This document shows, piece after piece, positions 12,215 to 23,772 of a stretch of 64,000 bases of DNA. The first letter of the stretch is position 1, and each line of letters opens with the position of its first letter. A program made the translations under genes and the position numbers. Origin of the DNA: Agelaius tricolor (lineage: Eukaryota; Chordata; Aves; Passeriformes; Icteridae); the NCBI GenBank assembly GCA_023055355.1, contig JALJCS010000037.1, positions 1,364,001 to 1,428,000 on the forward strand. Reading direction: 5' to 3'. Below the pieces are notes generated by a model. The model ran no database searches. It was not told where the DNA came from and saw only the letters and a list, made by a program, of their open reading frames with translations.

Positions 12215-14092
12215 TGGGGGGATGCTTTCTGAAACAGAGATTATTGCTGCATAACGACACCTTCATGTCCCCACAGCCAGGAAAGCACAGGTGACAGTCA
12301 CCCAGCGTGACCACACTCCCATGACATCTCTTCACTGCCCCCTTCCATGTCCACAGATGTTTTATCAGCTGCCTGACAGGCCTGGCACCCCCTGTCTCAG
12401 AGCTGTGCTGTCCTCACCAGCAGCAAAGCCATTAAGCCCCCTTTGCAGCCCCATATGCATTCCCTTCATGCCTTTAATCCTGACAGCCCAAGTAAATTCC
12501 TCCTGAAAAGAAAACCCTTGTTCCCCCTCCCCGAGCTGCTGCTTTTTTGCTAAATGTCATTAAAAGCAGAACCCAGGGTAGCATCAGTCCTTGCTGAAGG
12601 TTGAAACCACCTTGACTGTAATCTTGGCTTGGCACTGGATGGGAAAAAAAAAAGGCAAAAAAAAAAAAAAAAAACCAGATACTTCTTCCACTTCTCTGTC
12701 AGCTCCACTTTGCATCAAAATCTCCTTTGTATGTCACAGAGCTATTAAAGTTGTGGATTGTGGCTGGGCTCTGTGTGTGTGGACGTGTGTCTGTGTCTGT
12801 GTCTCAGAAACTGGGTCACCCGGAGAGCGCTCCATGAAAACGCTGCCCTGACAAATCCAGGCTGGCAAGACTCAAAGATACCCCTTATAATGTTTTTCTG
12901 CCTCCCATCATGCTTTGAAATGAGCAAATAATACTACTTTCTGCTGTCTTTTTGTATCTTTTATTCAGGAGCTTCCTGAGGTAAATAACCTCAGGCAGGC
13001 AAATCCAAGGGGATGCTCCTATCTCTCTTGCTGTCTGCTCACTCTGAAATCATGATATACTTTGCTTTTCATGATGCTCTTTATAAAACATTCCTTTTTT
13101 TTATTATTTTCCAGGAGAAATGGCTATCAAGGAGGGCAAGAAACTTCACACATCTGGCTCAGGCTTCAGTCCCAGCATTTTGTCATCCCTCTCTCCCTGT
13201 CACTGCCCCGGAGGTGACAGGAGGGCACCTCCAGAGCCCACAGCACCTCCCCATCACCCAGGGGAGCCCTGTGGCCATCAGCCCAGCCAGAGCAGAGGGT
13301 GGCAGGGACACATCCTGCAATTCCCATCAGGGCTCTGAATAGCACAGCTCAGTTGCTGGCTGAGGCTGAGGGGTGAAAACACCTCAGCACCCAGCAAAAT
13401 CCAGGCTGCTGGATGAGGCAAAAGGTGGGAACTGAGAGCTGCTGACTCCATGCAGGACAGAAAGATGTGGGCCACAATCTCAGGGGAAGCCTGTGGGTTT
13501 TCTTATTAACAGCTTATTTTAATATTTACAGTATGAGAGAAGGGATGGCAGGAAGAAATATCTGGGCAGGGAAGGCTTTTCTGCTAAACAGAACTGCAAA
13601 GAGGGGCATGGGGACCAAATGCTGCTCTTCTTCTTTGTGCTACTCTAGGGCACTTATTTCCCCTAAAAAAAGCAAAACTGAAGTGACCACAAATAGAACC
13701 AGTGACAGGAAAGGGGATGGAGGGCTCTGGCTTCAGACAGATGCGTGCTGGCCTAGGGGAGAACTGTAGGGGAGGATTTCCAAATCCCAGGCCGAGAGAT
13801 ATGGAGTTGAGGCACAGAAAGTGCATTTTCACAGGCTCTGATCTAGACTGTGCCTGTCTGTTAGTGCTGCACTCCTGCAAATCACAGCGTGCAGGCTCTG
13901 AACCCCATTTCACCCACAGGAAAGCAAAGCAGGGCAGAGATCACAGGCAGCATTCACCATCTGAGGGGGCCTGGCAGCATCCAGAGCCAGGCAGGGGTGG
14001 CAGAGAGCCCTTCCCAGCAAAGTGGGGAAAGAAAACAGAGGGATTGCAGTGTGGGAGCAGGGAGGGGCACAGGCTCCCACCACAGATGGAGA
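12215..14092. other. No gene recognised
   Basis: Unique sequence with A-runs at 12638-12676 and a short TGTG/TGTC tract near 12770-12802. Confidence 0.55.
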
Positions 14093-14611
14093 GGGAATTC
14101 CAGGGGGGAGCTGAAGCACCCAGAGCATCCCACAGCGGGCAATATCCAGAGAATCCCACATCGGGCAAGTTTGGGGCTGTTTTGGGTCATTAAGGAACTG
14201 AAGTGCTGATCCAGGAGCCATAGGGAATTCCAGGGGGGAGCTGAAGCACCCAGAGCATCCCACATCAAGCAATATCCAGAGCATCCCACACAGAGCAATA
14301 TGCAGAGCATCCCACATCGAGCAATATCCAGAGAATCCCACATCGGGCAAGTTTGGGGCTGTTTTGGGTCATTAAGGAGCAGAAGTGCTGATCCAGGAGC
14401 CAAAGGGAATTCCAGGGGGGATCTGAAGCACCCAGAGCATCCCACAGCGGGCAAGTTTGGGGTTGTTTTGGGTCATTAAGGAGCAGAGGTGCTGATCCAG
14501 GAGCCATAGGGAATTCCAGGGGGGAGCTGAAGCACCCAGAGCATCCCACATCGGGCAAGTTTGGGGCTGTTTTGGGTCATCAAGGAGCAGAAGTGCTGAT
14601 CCAGGAGCCCA
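14093..14611 (+). repeat. Minisatellite with a nested 26-bp repeat
   Basis: Four units start with gggaattccagg at 14093, 14223, 14405 and 14509. Their lengths are 130, 182, 104 and about 103 bases. The extra 26 and 78 bases in the first two are one and three added copies of an internal ~26-bp unit (atcccacatcgggcaatatc plus cagag). The long minus-strand frames here are repeat artefacts. Confidence 0.93.
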
Positions 14612-15708
14612 TGGTGTGCTCAGCTGGAGCAGCAGGGGTAGGGAGGGGGGACACGGGATGTCACTCTCCCCAAGGCTGCTCCGTGTCCTCTGGTTAATGA
14701 ATTCAGCGGTGAGTTTAGGGGATCTCAGGAGGATGAATTGTCTGAGCGTTGGAAGCAAGAGATGGCAGGGGAATTACTGCTAATCCTTTCTTGTGGGACA
14801 TAACACTCCAAAGGATTTAAAGGCTATTCAAAAATGTAGAAAAAGAGGAAGTGACAAGGACACCCCTCCCTATTTCTTACATTTTAGGTTGGTCACTTGC
14901 TGCTGGCAGGGAAAGACAGAAAAGTGAAACTTGCAGGAGAGGGAAGGGATGAGAGGCAGAGAAGAAAAGATGAAGAATGAAGATTAGATCTGGAGAAAAG
15001 CCGATCTTACCCTCTCAGGGAGTGTAGGCTGCAATTAAATCTCTTTTGCCTAACAATACCCTATTGTTATTTGCGCAGTAGCACTCAAGATGCAGCGATA
15101 AGGGATTGAGGAGCTGCAGGCAGGGGAGCTGCAGGTTTATCCTTGGAAATCCTCTGGCTGCAGGGCCCTGGGCCCCAGTCCCATGGGCTGACCCTTTACC
15201 TCAGCTGAGCATCCTCCCATCAGCAATAATAAATGTATTCTGAACAGCTCTGGTGGAAGGATTTTGGAAGTGTGGGGTTTGAGTATCCTCTCCCTGCTGT
15301 TTGATTTGTAGACTTGCTCAAGGGTTTGGTCTCACAGAAGGTGTGTGGCCACAGGTCACTCCCTCTGTGTTTGGGGAAGGCTGGCAGGCACCAAGGCAGG
15401 GCTGGGCTGGGCTTCTTGTGCCCTCCAGAGATGCTGAGGCTCTTTCACTCCAGTCACCTGTCCCTGCTGGACCCCAAGGGCTGCATCCTGTCCCCTTCAG
15501 AACATGGCTGGGACCCATGCAAAGCTCATTTCCACCCCTCTGATTATCATTATGAAAAAAGTGAGCACTTAGAGGCTCACCACAATATGTAGGTTCTTTG
15601 GTTAGTGCTGGAAACCCTGGGACCCACCCAGCTAAACTGGGGCCTCTTTCCCACCCTGAGATCCTGCACTTGTACCTTCCCTCTTCGTTTTCTTCCTTTT
15701 TCTTGCTT
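14612..15708. other. No gene recognised
   Basis: Unique sequence between the nested minisatellite and a solo LTR. Confidence 0.55.
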
Positions 15709-15714
15709 TTCAGG

Positions 15715-16069
15715 TGCGGTGTTTGTGAGGGTCCCCAGGGGGAAGTGAGAGATGAGAATTTGACTCCATGTTCTCAGAAGGCTGATTTATTATTTTATGA
15801 TCTGGTATGATATGATATTAATGTTATACTAAAACTATACTAAAGAAAGAGAAAGGAGGCTTAACAAGAATGAATAATAAAAACTCAGACTCAGAGAGTC
15901 TGACACAGCTGGACTGGGAGTGGTCATTAATTAAAAACAATTCACATGCTGGATAAACAATCTCCAAATCACATTCCAAAGCAGCAAAACAGGGAGAAGC
16001 TGAAGCTTCCCAGCTTCCCAGGAGAAGAAATCCTGGTGAAGGGATTTTTCAGAAAATATCATGGTGACC
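15715..16069 (-). mobile_element. Solo LTR, family B (6-bp TSD ttcagg)
   Basis: 355 bases in minus orientation, flanked by exact ttcagg at 15709-15714 and 16070-16075. Shares its ends with the copy at 34665 (CACAAACACC and ATGATATTTTCTGA on the LTR strand) and is a divergent relative of family A. Confidence 0.87.
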
Positions 16070-16540
16070 TTCAGGTGTTTCAGCAGAGCTGCCCTCAGTT
16101 GTGCAAAGTTTCTCTGCGTGTTCAGAGCAGCACAGGGAGGTCCAGGCTGGTGAATTATTGACTGTGCCCTCTGGGTGACCTTGATGCTGAGGAAGGTGAG
16201 GGCTCCTGGCAGATGGGCTCCTCTCTGCAATTCGTGCTTTGCTGTCGTTTGTCCCCGTTCCCAGCCTGAGCTGGCCATGGCAAGGAACAACTGATTAAGG
16301 AATTGCTTCTTTCCTCCCCTGTTCAGCTGCTCTCAGGCAGCTCCTATCGATCCACTGCACCTACTCGAGATGTTTTGCAAAAGGCACTTAGTGAAATTCA
16401 TTCCAGGGGTTCCTCAGTGGCTTTTGCTGCCTGAACTGCACGTGGGGCACAGGCAGGTGAAGGTTTGACTCTGAGAGGGTCATGGGAAGAACTGTCATAG
16501 ATGAGGAATTTCCATTTTGCCAAACATAGTTTCCAGCATG

Positions 16541-16650
16541 TTACAAAAAAAAAAAAAAAAAAAAAAACCAAAAAAAAAAAAAACCCAAAAAAACCAAACC
16601 AAAACAAAACCAGAAAATAAAAACAAAAAATAAAAGCAAAACAAAAAATT
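16541..16650. repeat. A-rich low-complexity tract
   Basis: Long A runs broken by CC and TA. No coding or element signal; the minus-strand phenylalanine-rich frame is an artefact. Confidence 0.9.
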
Positions 16651-17334
16651 CCCACAAAATGAAGTCCAGGGTTTTTATTTTTGGGTGTGTGGAAACCATT
16701 TTTACATTTTGGTGTTGCTTTAGGAGGCTACTCAGATTGTGGAAATATAAACAAATTTTAAAATGAAAAGGTACTCTGAAAAACAACAGCATAAGCCTAA
16801 GCAGACATTTTTTTAAATGACATTGTGGAGCAATTTCACTTTTATTAGAAAACCCTTTTTCAGCCCCTCCAAACCATTTTTTAAAATCACTGTTTCCATA
16901 AAAAAATATCTGTTCCAAAATTACATTCAACACCAAACCAGAAACTCTGCTGTGACAATTCCCATTCCACAGACTCACCACGCTACCTCATTAAATTGCA
17001 GAAACCACATACAAAATAGCATTTCCCAGAGGACAAACGTTCTCCCTGAGAAGTTTCAACCTGTTCCTGTCAAGTACCAGTGGGCCCAGGGAAAGCAGCT
17101 GCTTTTCCTTGTTCTGCTGGGTTTTTCAGTGGCACTGGGAATCTGTGCTGCTGCTCAGGGGGGCAGGGGAGCGTTCCTGCAGTGCTGCTCCTGCAGCCAG
17201 ACAAACCCAGGTGGGAAGGGCTGCACATGGCTCTGGTTTCCAGCTTTCCCAGCTGCTGCACTGTGGGGACTTCTTGAGGAGTTTTGAATGAGTTGGAGAT
17301 GGGATCTCTGAATTGTTTTTGATTATGGGATTTA

Positions 17335-17821
17335 TTTTTCTTGTCTTCTACGCGGGCAGGAAGGGTGAGCTCAGCTCACATCTTTACCCCATGGCTCAGA
17401 AGGTCACAGGACCCCTAGTTACAGGACCTTTTTAAGGATTTATTGACCAATAAAACACTGCCAGCAAGGATATTTCTGGTTTTGACCCAATCGTCAAATA
17501 TTTTGTCTTATGGAGTCATCCTACATTGTAATCTTGCTTAGCCAATCATGTTATGGCACACAAACTTACAGCACTGCATTCTAAACTCCTTATCTCTGTA
17601 ACTACTTTTAATTTTTTCGATATCCTAAACTCTAAAACTCTAAAATTTCCTTTACTTAGCTTAACATGTCTCTGCTTTAATCTATAAATCCACATTCTCA
17701 CTTCTAGCACCTCAGTTTGGAAGCCTTTTCCAAGGTCTCAGATCAAATCCTGGGTTTAATTCTAAGCTTTGGCTTCCAAGCCCAAAGTTGTGAGAATTCC
17801 CTGCATTTCAGATTCCAACAG
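17335..17821 (-). mobile_element. Probable solo LTR, boundaries uncertain
   Basis: On the minus strand AATAAATCCTTAAAAAGG lies about 100 bases from one end, with an inverted CCAAT-type motif (agccaatca) further inside. The composition resembles the other LTRs here, but no TSD or sharp ends could be fixed. Confidence 0.5.
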
Positions 17822-18291
17822 AGCACCAGGGCAATCACACTAATGAGGCCATGCTCTGCTCAGAGCACCCTCCACAAGGCAAGGGAGTCCAGAGCTGCAG
17901 CTCTCCTGGCATTTTGCATGGGTTAAATGAAGCTCAGAGGGAAATCAGGGCATGCCCCCACTGTGAATGGAGTAGCTGGGATGCAAGAGCCCTTTGGAGC
18001 TTTGTCTCCATCTGTTTGTATGACCTGGGCAAAAGAGATGCTGTAATAACTGGAATATTTTCAGATATTTGTACGAGAGATGAGTGCAGAGCTGCAGGGG
18101 TGTTTGCTTGGCTGCTCATTTTTTCACCCAGTGAGTAAATCCTATCAAAGCCACTTGATGCAGAGTGGGCAGTTCCAAACAGTGCATCCAGCAGCTTTGG
18201 AAACACGAGAATGATGAGTTTTCCTTTGGATATTTGCTTCCTACAATGAAGGCAAATGAGTATGTGTGTTTCTGTGGGAATCACAATATTC

Positions 18292-18672
18292 TGTCACAGA
18301 CACATTTTATGAAAAATCCTTTCCTTAGGATTTTTCCTCCTGAGAAGCTGAGAGGCCTCAGGAACAAAATGTAACCAATGGTTATCTGCTGCTGTGGAAT
18401 GCAACAGGATCTGTGATTGGCCTGTGTGGTTGTTTCTCATTAATGGCCAATCACAGCCCAGCTGGCTCGGACAGAGAGTCCAAGCCACAAGCCTTTGTTA
18501 TCATTCTTTCCTATTCTATTCTCAGCCAGCCTTCTGATGAAATCCTTTCTTCTATTCTTTTAGTATAGTTTTAATATAATATATATCATAAAATAATAAA
18601 TCAGCCTTCTGAAACATGGAGTCAGATCCTCATCTCTTCCCTCATCCTGGGACCCCTGTGAAAGCTGTCACA
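18292..18672 (+). mobile_element. Solo LTR, family A (6-bp TSD atattc)
   Basis: 381 bases from TGTCACAGACAC to GCTGTCACA, flanked by exact atattc duplications at 18286-18291 and 18673-18678. It contains CCAAT (aaccaatgg), an AT-rich stretch and AATAAATCAGCC as polyadenylation signal. TG/CA ends with a 6-bp duplication and no internal sequence indicate a solo LTR of a retrovirus-like element. Confidence 0.92.
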
Positions 18673-18678
18673 ATATTC

Positions 18679-21515
18679 CCCCATTTATAGTATTGGGGAA
18701 AGCTGTTTGGAGCCTTCCAAAAATAGATGTACAGTTTTTCTGCTGGTTAAGTGGTGAAAATACAATCCTTCACACAGCCTTGTCCATCTTGGACTCATAC
18801 ACCTCAGCACTGTCTGGGCAGGTCACAGAATTACAGAGGGGATCAGGCTGGAGGGGACCACAGAGGGGCAGCTATGATGGGTTTGTGGCTTTTCCTTGGA
18901 CAATAAGGAAGCCAGGGGCAACTCAGGTATTCATGTCTGCTGTGGAGACTCTGAATAGGAAGAGAAAAACAAGTGACCAGTTTCTTTTATAATTGTACTG
19001 GTGGGAGCCTCGTCTCAGCATCACTCCAGCTCTCCTAAAATTGCTTTGATATTCAAAAAAAAAACCACTTTTTAAACAATACTGTCCTAAATCCCTTTTA
19101 TAAATGCCCAGAACCACTCACAGGCTTTCTGAAACTCATTGTTATAATTACAATCAAGAATCATAGGACTCTGTGCTTTGTGCCAGAAATACACATCCAC
19201 TGAATTGTTTGCAGAGGAGCCACAGAGAGAAAGAGTGAAGGAGAAATGCACCTTCAGTGCTGCTCAATTCAGGAGCAGGAACTCCCACTCTGTTTAATTT
19301 TTCCTCTTTTGTTTCCCAATTTAACTTGGAGCTGCTGAAATTCAAGCTTTGCTTTGTCCACTGTGCTCTCCTTTGGCCTCAGTGCAGTGAACCTCGAGGT
19401 TCTCTGTCCCCCACCATCCCCAGCAGCCTCCTGGAGGAGGAGGAGGAGGAAGGGGAGGGTGGAAGAGCGAGGAGGAAGATCTGCAGGACCCATCAATGCC
19501 AGCAGAGATGAGGAGAGCTTCATTTTGGGAATTGCTGGAATAGGATTTAGCAGATGCAGAACAAACTCTCTGGGCAAAGGAAAGCAGCATCAAGCGTAGT
19601 TTTATTAAATCTTCATCTCCTGGGTCACAAAAGAAGCTTAGGGAGGGCTGTGGGGGGGTTTGGTAGTCTTGTCTGACACAGCACATAGAGAGGGAGCTGT
19701 GATTCAACTTTTGCCAGCACAAGGCCTGGAACTGGCTCTCCCTCTCTGCCCAACCATGTCTGACGTTGATCCCTGATCCTGCTTCCATGGAAATGTCCCT
19801 GTCTGGTGCTCAGAGAAGGGAGTGGATAAACATCAGGTCTGATTCACCACTCAGTTGCTTTTGTTTTACCTCTGCAGAACATCCCTGATCATAGAAGGAT
19901 TTGCAAGATTAACACCAGATTAACACATTCTGTGCTAATTCAGTAATTCAGTAAACCGGTGATGAATTACCCAACCCAACCAAAGCCTTTGGCAAAACCA
20001 GAGCAATACTCCTGTCCCATGCCCTGTCCCACATATCAATGGTGTGCTCTGTGCTGGGATTCCATGGCATTCAGACTTTCCTTCCCTTGGTTCAGGACAC
20101 TGCTGGGGTCCTTTAGTTCAGCTAACCCAGACTTTTCACCTCTATCTCTCTGCAAAATTCCAGGCACGTTCTCCGTGAAAAAAAAGCAAAACTCCCCCAC
20201 TCAGTGCTGTCCCAGGTGGGAGCTGACCCCTGGGGAAACAGACAGGCAGATCTGAACCCCATTTCAAACCCTGGAGGCTCTTGCAGCACCTTCCAGCAGT
20301 CAATTAAGGCTGGTCCAGAGAGTGAAAAATCTTAATCTAGAACTGGCTGTCTGTAAACATCAAAACACTTCGTTCAGGCTCAGTTTTGCTTGTTTAGGGC
20401 ATATCCACAAACACTGGATGAGGAGAAGCAGTGGGAGCAAAGAAATATTTCAGTTTAGAGGTGTTAACACATTTCTTGTCCCCCCCCCCAAGCAAACTCC
20501 AAAATGCCTTCTCAAATGCTATATAATCTGGATATAAGTAAGATTTTCAGGTGATGGTTTCAATATTTGGCCTTGGTCTAAAGAAAACTGAAAGAAACAT
20601 CTTGGGCAAACTTCCCAACCACAGAACCCTCCCTCCCTGGTGACAAAAGTACTCAGGTTCCCTGAGCAGCTGCCAGCTGGGCTGTAGGATGCCCCATTGC
20701 TCCCTGGAGGGTTTGTGGCCTGAGTCATGGTGCCCATGGAGGCAGGCACAACACTTTCGGAATCCAAGCCTTGTTTCTGTTTCACAAAGTTTTTAGAGCT
20801 GAAAATCCTGTGTCTTCACTCTGCCTTTGAGATTCTGGGGTCCACTCAAAGCAACAGACTGTGAAGTTCTTCTGAGTAAATGATCCCAAGACCCAAATCC
20901 AGTTTCAGAAGCAGCCAGATGACAGTCAGAGCATTGGTCTGTTCCGGCACCCACCAAACCTGAGGTATTGCTGGGCCACCTATGGGTGACAGCCACGGCC
21001 AAACACCGAGCTCAGGCAGCTCTTGTGGCCCTTGTCACTCCTCAACTTGCAAATTCCCTTGAGAGGAGCTGACCAGCAAGGCAGGGATTTCTGCAGTGAT
21101 GTGGCAGTGCTTCCATCCACTCACTCTGACTCTGGACAGCAACAGAAGTGTTGCCCTGATTCTTTAAGATTTTCTAAGCCTTCTGATGTTGACATTCTTG
21201 TAGCAAGCTTTCTCACACGCTTTCTGTAAATAACTCATTGTTTTGCATTCCTTTATGGAGGAGGAGAAAGTCGATGGGCTGTTGGTTTGTCCAGTGTCAT
21301 TGGAGAGGTGGCACTGTCACCCTCCAATCCACTGTCACTCTTGGAAAACTGTAAATGTTGGAGTCAGAAAATAAACTTCCCTTTTTTCTTCACCTTGAGA
21401 ACAGCGGTGTGCGCTTGTGTTCTTTCGTGTCCTATAGCGACAAGAAGAACCAACTTCTAAACACCATCCATCAGGCCAGGATGGCAGACAGGGCAGGAAG
21501 AACCCTTCTTTCTCT
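18679..21515. other. Region downstream of TLR4, no separate gene recognised
   Basis: Contains the TLR4 3' UTR and flank of unknown extent. AATAAA on the gene strand is first seen at 19601-19606. A GGA/GGAGGAG tract is near 19432-19450. Confidence 0.55.
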
Positions 21516-23772
21516 TCACATGAGTTTTGCCTCCTCGTGATTCCAATTTTTGCCTTCCATCAGCACTCCTGTCAGCTGCCTCCAGAAGATGTGCTTGCTT
21601 ATTTCATTGTCTTTCCACTCCAGGTAGGTGTTCCTCTTCAGGTACCGAGACAGCCCCAGCCTCTGTCTCAGCAGGTCCTTGTTCACATCTTCCAGCACAA
21701 TCATGATGATCCCAGCCTTGCCCTCCACCAGCTGCCAGGACTGGGCAATGTCAAACTCAAAGCCGCACCACTTGCTCTCCAGGAAGTCAGCGGAGATGAC
21801 TGCGATGACATTCCTGCTGCTGAGAAATCCCTCCTGGATGATATTGGTGACAATTGGTATCCCTGGCAGGAAGTCCCTGTAGTACAGACACAGGTGGAAG
21901 GGAGGTCTTCCTCCTTCCAGGGGTTCCACCAGCTCCTTCGTCACCCATTCCTGGTCTTTGCTGGAGTGGATGACGAAGGCGTCGTAGGTGTCGCCTCTTT
22001 CTGCGTAGTGTTTGCAGCCACTGAGCAGCACCACGGAGTAGTAGAGCTGGAAGTAGTACCTGTAAACCAGTAAGAGGAGCACCACCACACAGAGCAACAC
22101 AACCACAGAGGAGGCAACTTTGCCTGCATTGACGTGGCAGGAGGACAGATCAAAGCTTGGCAGGCTGATGTTGGCCACGTACGAGGGAGTGTGGCACAGC
22201 ATCAGCTCCTCGTTCTGCAGCAGCTCCTGCTTCTCCTTGATCCATACCAGAAAGTCCAGGTACACACAGGAGCAATCAAACAGGTTCTGAGAGATATCCA
22301 ACAGGAGCAGGCTGTCAGGCAGGATTTCCCTGGCTGAGTCCAACAGAACAGTCAACTGGTTTCTGCTGAAATCCAGGACTCTGAGGGCTTGGAGTGGCTG
22401 GTAGACTCCAGGATCAAAAGTCAGGAGCTTATTGTTGCTGATGTTTAGCTCTTCTAGCTCAGAGAGGGCATCAAAAGTACTTTGATCCACGTGTTCTAAT
22501 TTGCAGCTTGAAATATCCAAGGTGTGCAGGTGACTTAGGTTTTTGAAGTTGTTTGCCAGCTTATTGTCTGCAAAGGAGTTTCCTGCCATCTTGAGCACTT
22601 GCAAAGAGTTCAAGCCACAAAATGTACACTGGGATTTAACTTCGGTTTTGGTGTAGGAAATATCAAGGTAAATCAGTCTCTGAAGGGACAGAAAGACGGG
22701 GTAGGAGCCAGGACCAAATAAAGTTGTGTGCTGAAGGTCCAAATATAACAAATTCTCCACATTAATGAAATCTCCAGTCAATCTGATATAAGAATTGAAG
22801 CTTAAGTTCAAGTGTTTCAAATTGGAACAATTTCGAAACTGAGGGGAACAGCATCTGCTGAAGGTGAGTCTATTCTCACTCAAATCTATGACCTCCAGGT
22901 TACTGAGACCCTCAAACTTCTGCTTGAAGTTTTTGAGACTTCTGTTCTTGGTAATACGAAGCACTCTCAGCTCCTTGAAAAGCGACAGCTTCAGGGCAGG
23001 CACATCATCAAAACCACATTTCTTGCATTCCAGCTGCTTCACTTTAGACCCCACAGGAACCTGTGATATCTGCTCAAGCCCCAGGTCCACCAAGCGAATA
23101 GTGGAGACGTTGCCTATGCAGTCAAAGAGAGTGTCTGTGTCATCCTCAAAGTCCCCGAGGCAGATCAGGACAAACTCTTCCATCTGCACCTGGCACAGTC
23201 CATCCAAGAGCCCCCTCTCAAAGTCCTGCTGTCTGTCATGGTCATTGAACACCCCGACTGTGAGTCTGCTGACCTGCAAACCAGCCAGGCCTTGCAGGGA
23301 AGCTTGCATCATGGAGCTCTCAAAAGCAGACCTGAGAGCCAGCTCAGCAAGGTGGATCCCTGCAAAGGCCCCCGGCTCTATGGATTTGATATTGTTCAAG
23401 GAAAGCACCAGGGTGAGGTTGAGCCTGTTCCCTTCCCTCAGGGCATCAAGGTCTCCTCTGGAGATAGATGTGATCCTGTTAGAGAAGAAGCTCAGGTGCC
23501 TGAGGGAGGTCATGTTCATGAAATACTTGGGAAGCTTCAATGAAGTAATGCTGTTGTGGCCTAAATTCAGCTCCTGCAGAGTATGCAAGTGGCCAATAGG
23601 CAGCTCAGACAGAGAGGTCCTGTTGGTTTCCACCAGAACCAGTTTTTTCAGAGATGTTAAGCCATGGAAAGCTGCTTTCCCCAGGTGCTGGAGGGAATTG
23701 GCAGTTAAAACCAAGGTGGAAAGTCTATGGAGATCCATAAAGGAGTTATCTTCTATTGTATGGATGTGGCAC
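21516..23772 (-). CDS. TLR4: TLR4 coding exon 3 (leucine-rich repeats, membrane segment, TIR)
   Basis: Large last coding exon. The acceptor is tttcatgcccaacag, and the first exon base (23772) completes an AGG codon before TGC CAC ATC. It covers residues 91-842: the remaining leucine-rich repeats, the LRR C-terminal cap with four cysteines (CSC, C, C), the membrane helix at about 22118-22056 and the TIR domain at about 21986-21561. The TIR BB-loop proline, where mutation in mammals blocks LPS signalling, is present. The short tail ends EEAKLM before TGA at 21518-21516. No AATAAA lies close downstream on this strand: a CATAAA variant is at about 21251-21257 and a canonical AATAAA only at 19601-19606, so the 3' end is unresolved. 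Confidence 0.97.

Noticed and set aside
13910..14758. Overlapping minus-strand frames with repeated motifs
   Set aside because: Produced by the nested minisatellite; different frames give equally long products.
21355..21540. Plus-strand AATAAA at about 21369 as the TLR4 polyadenylation signal
   Set aside because: It is on the wrong strand; TLR4 is read from the minus strand.
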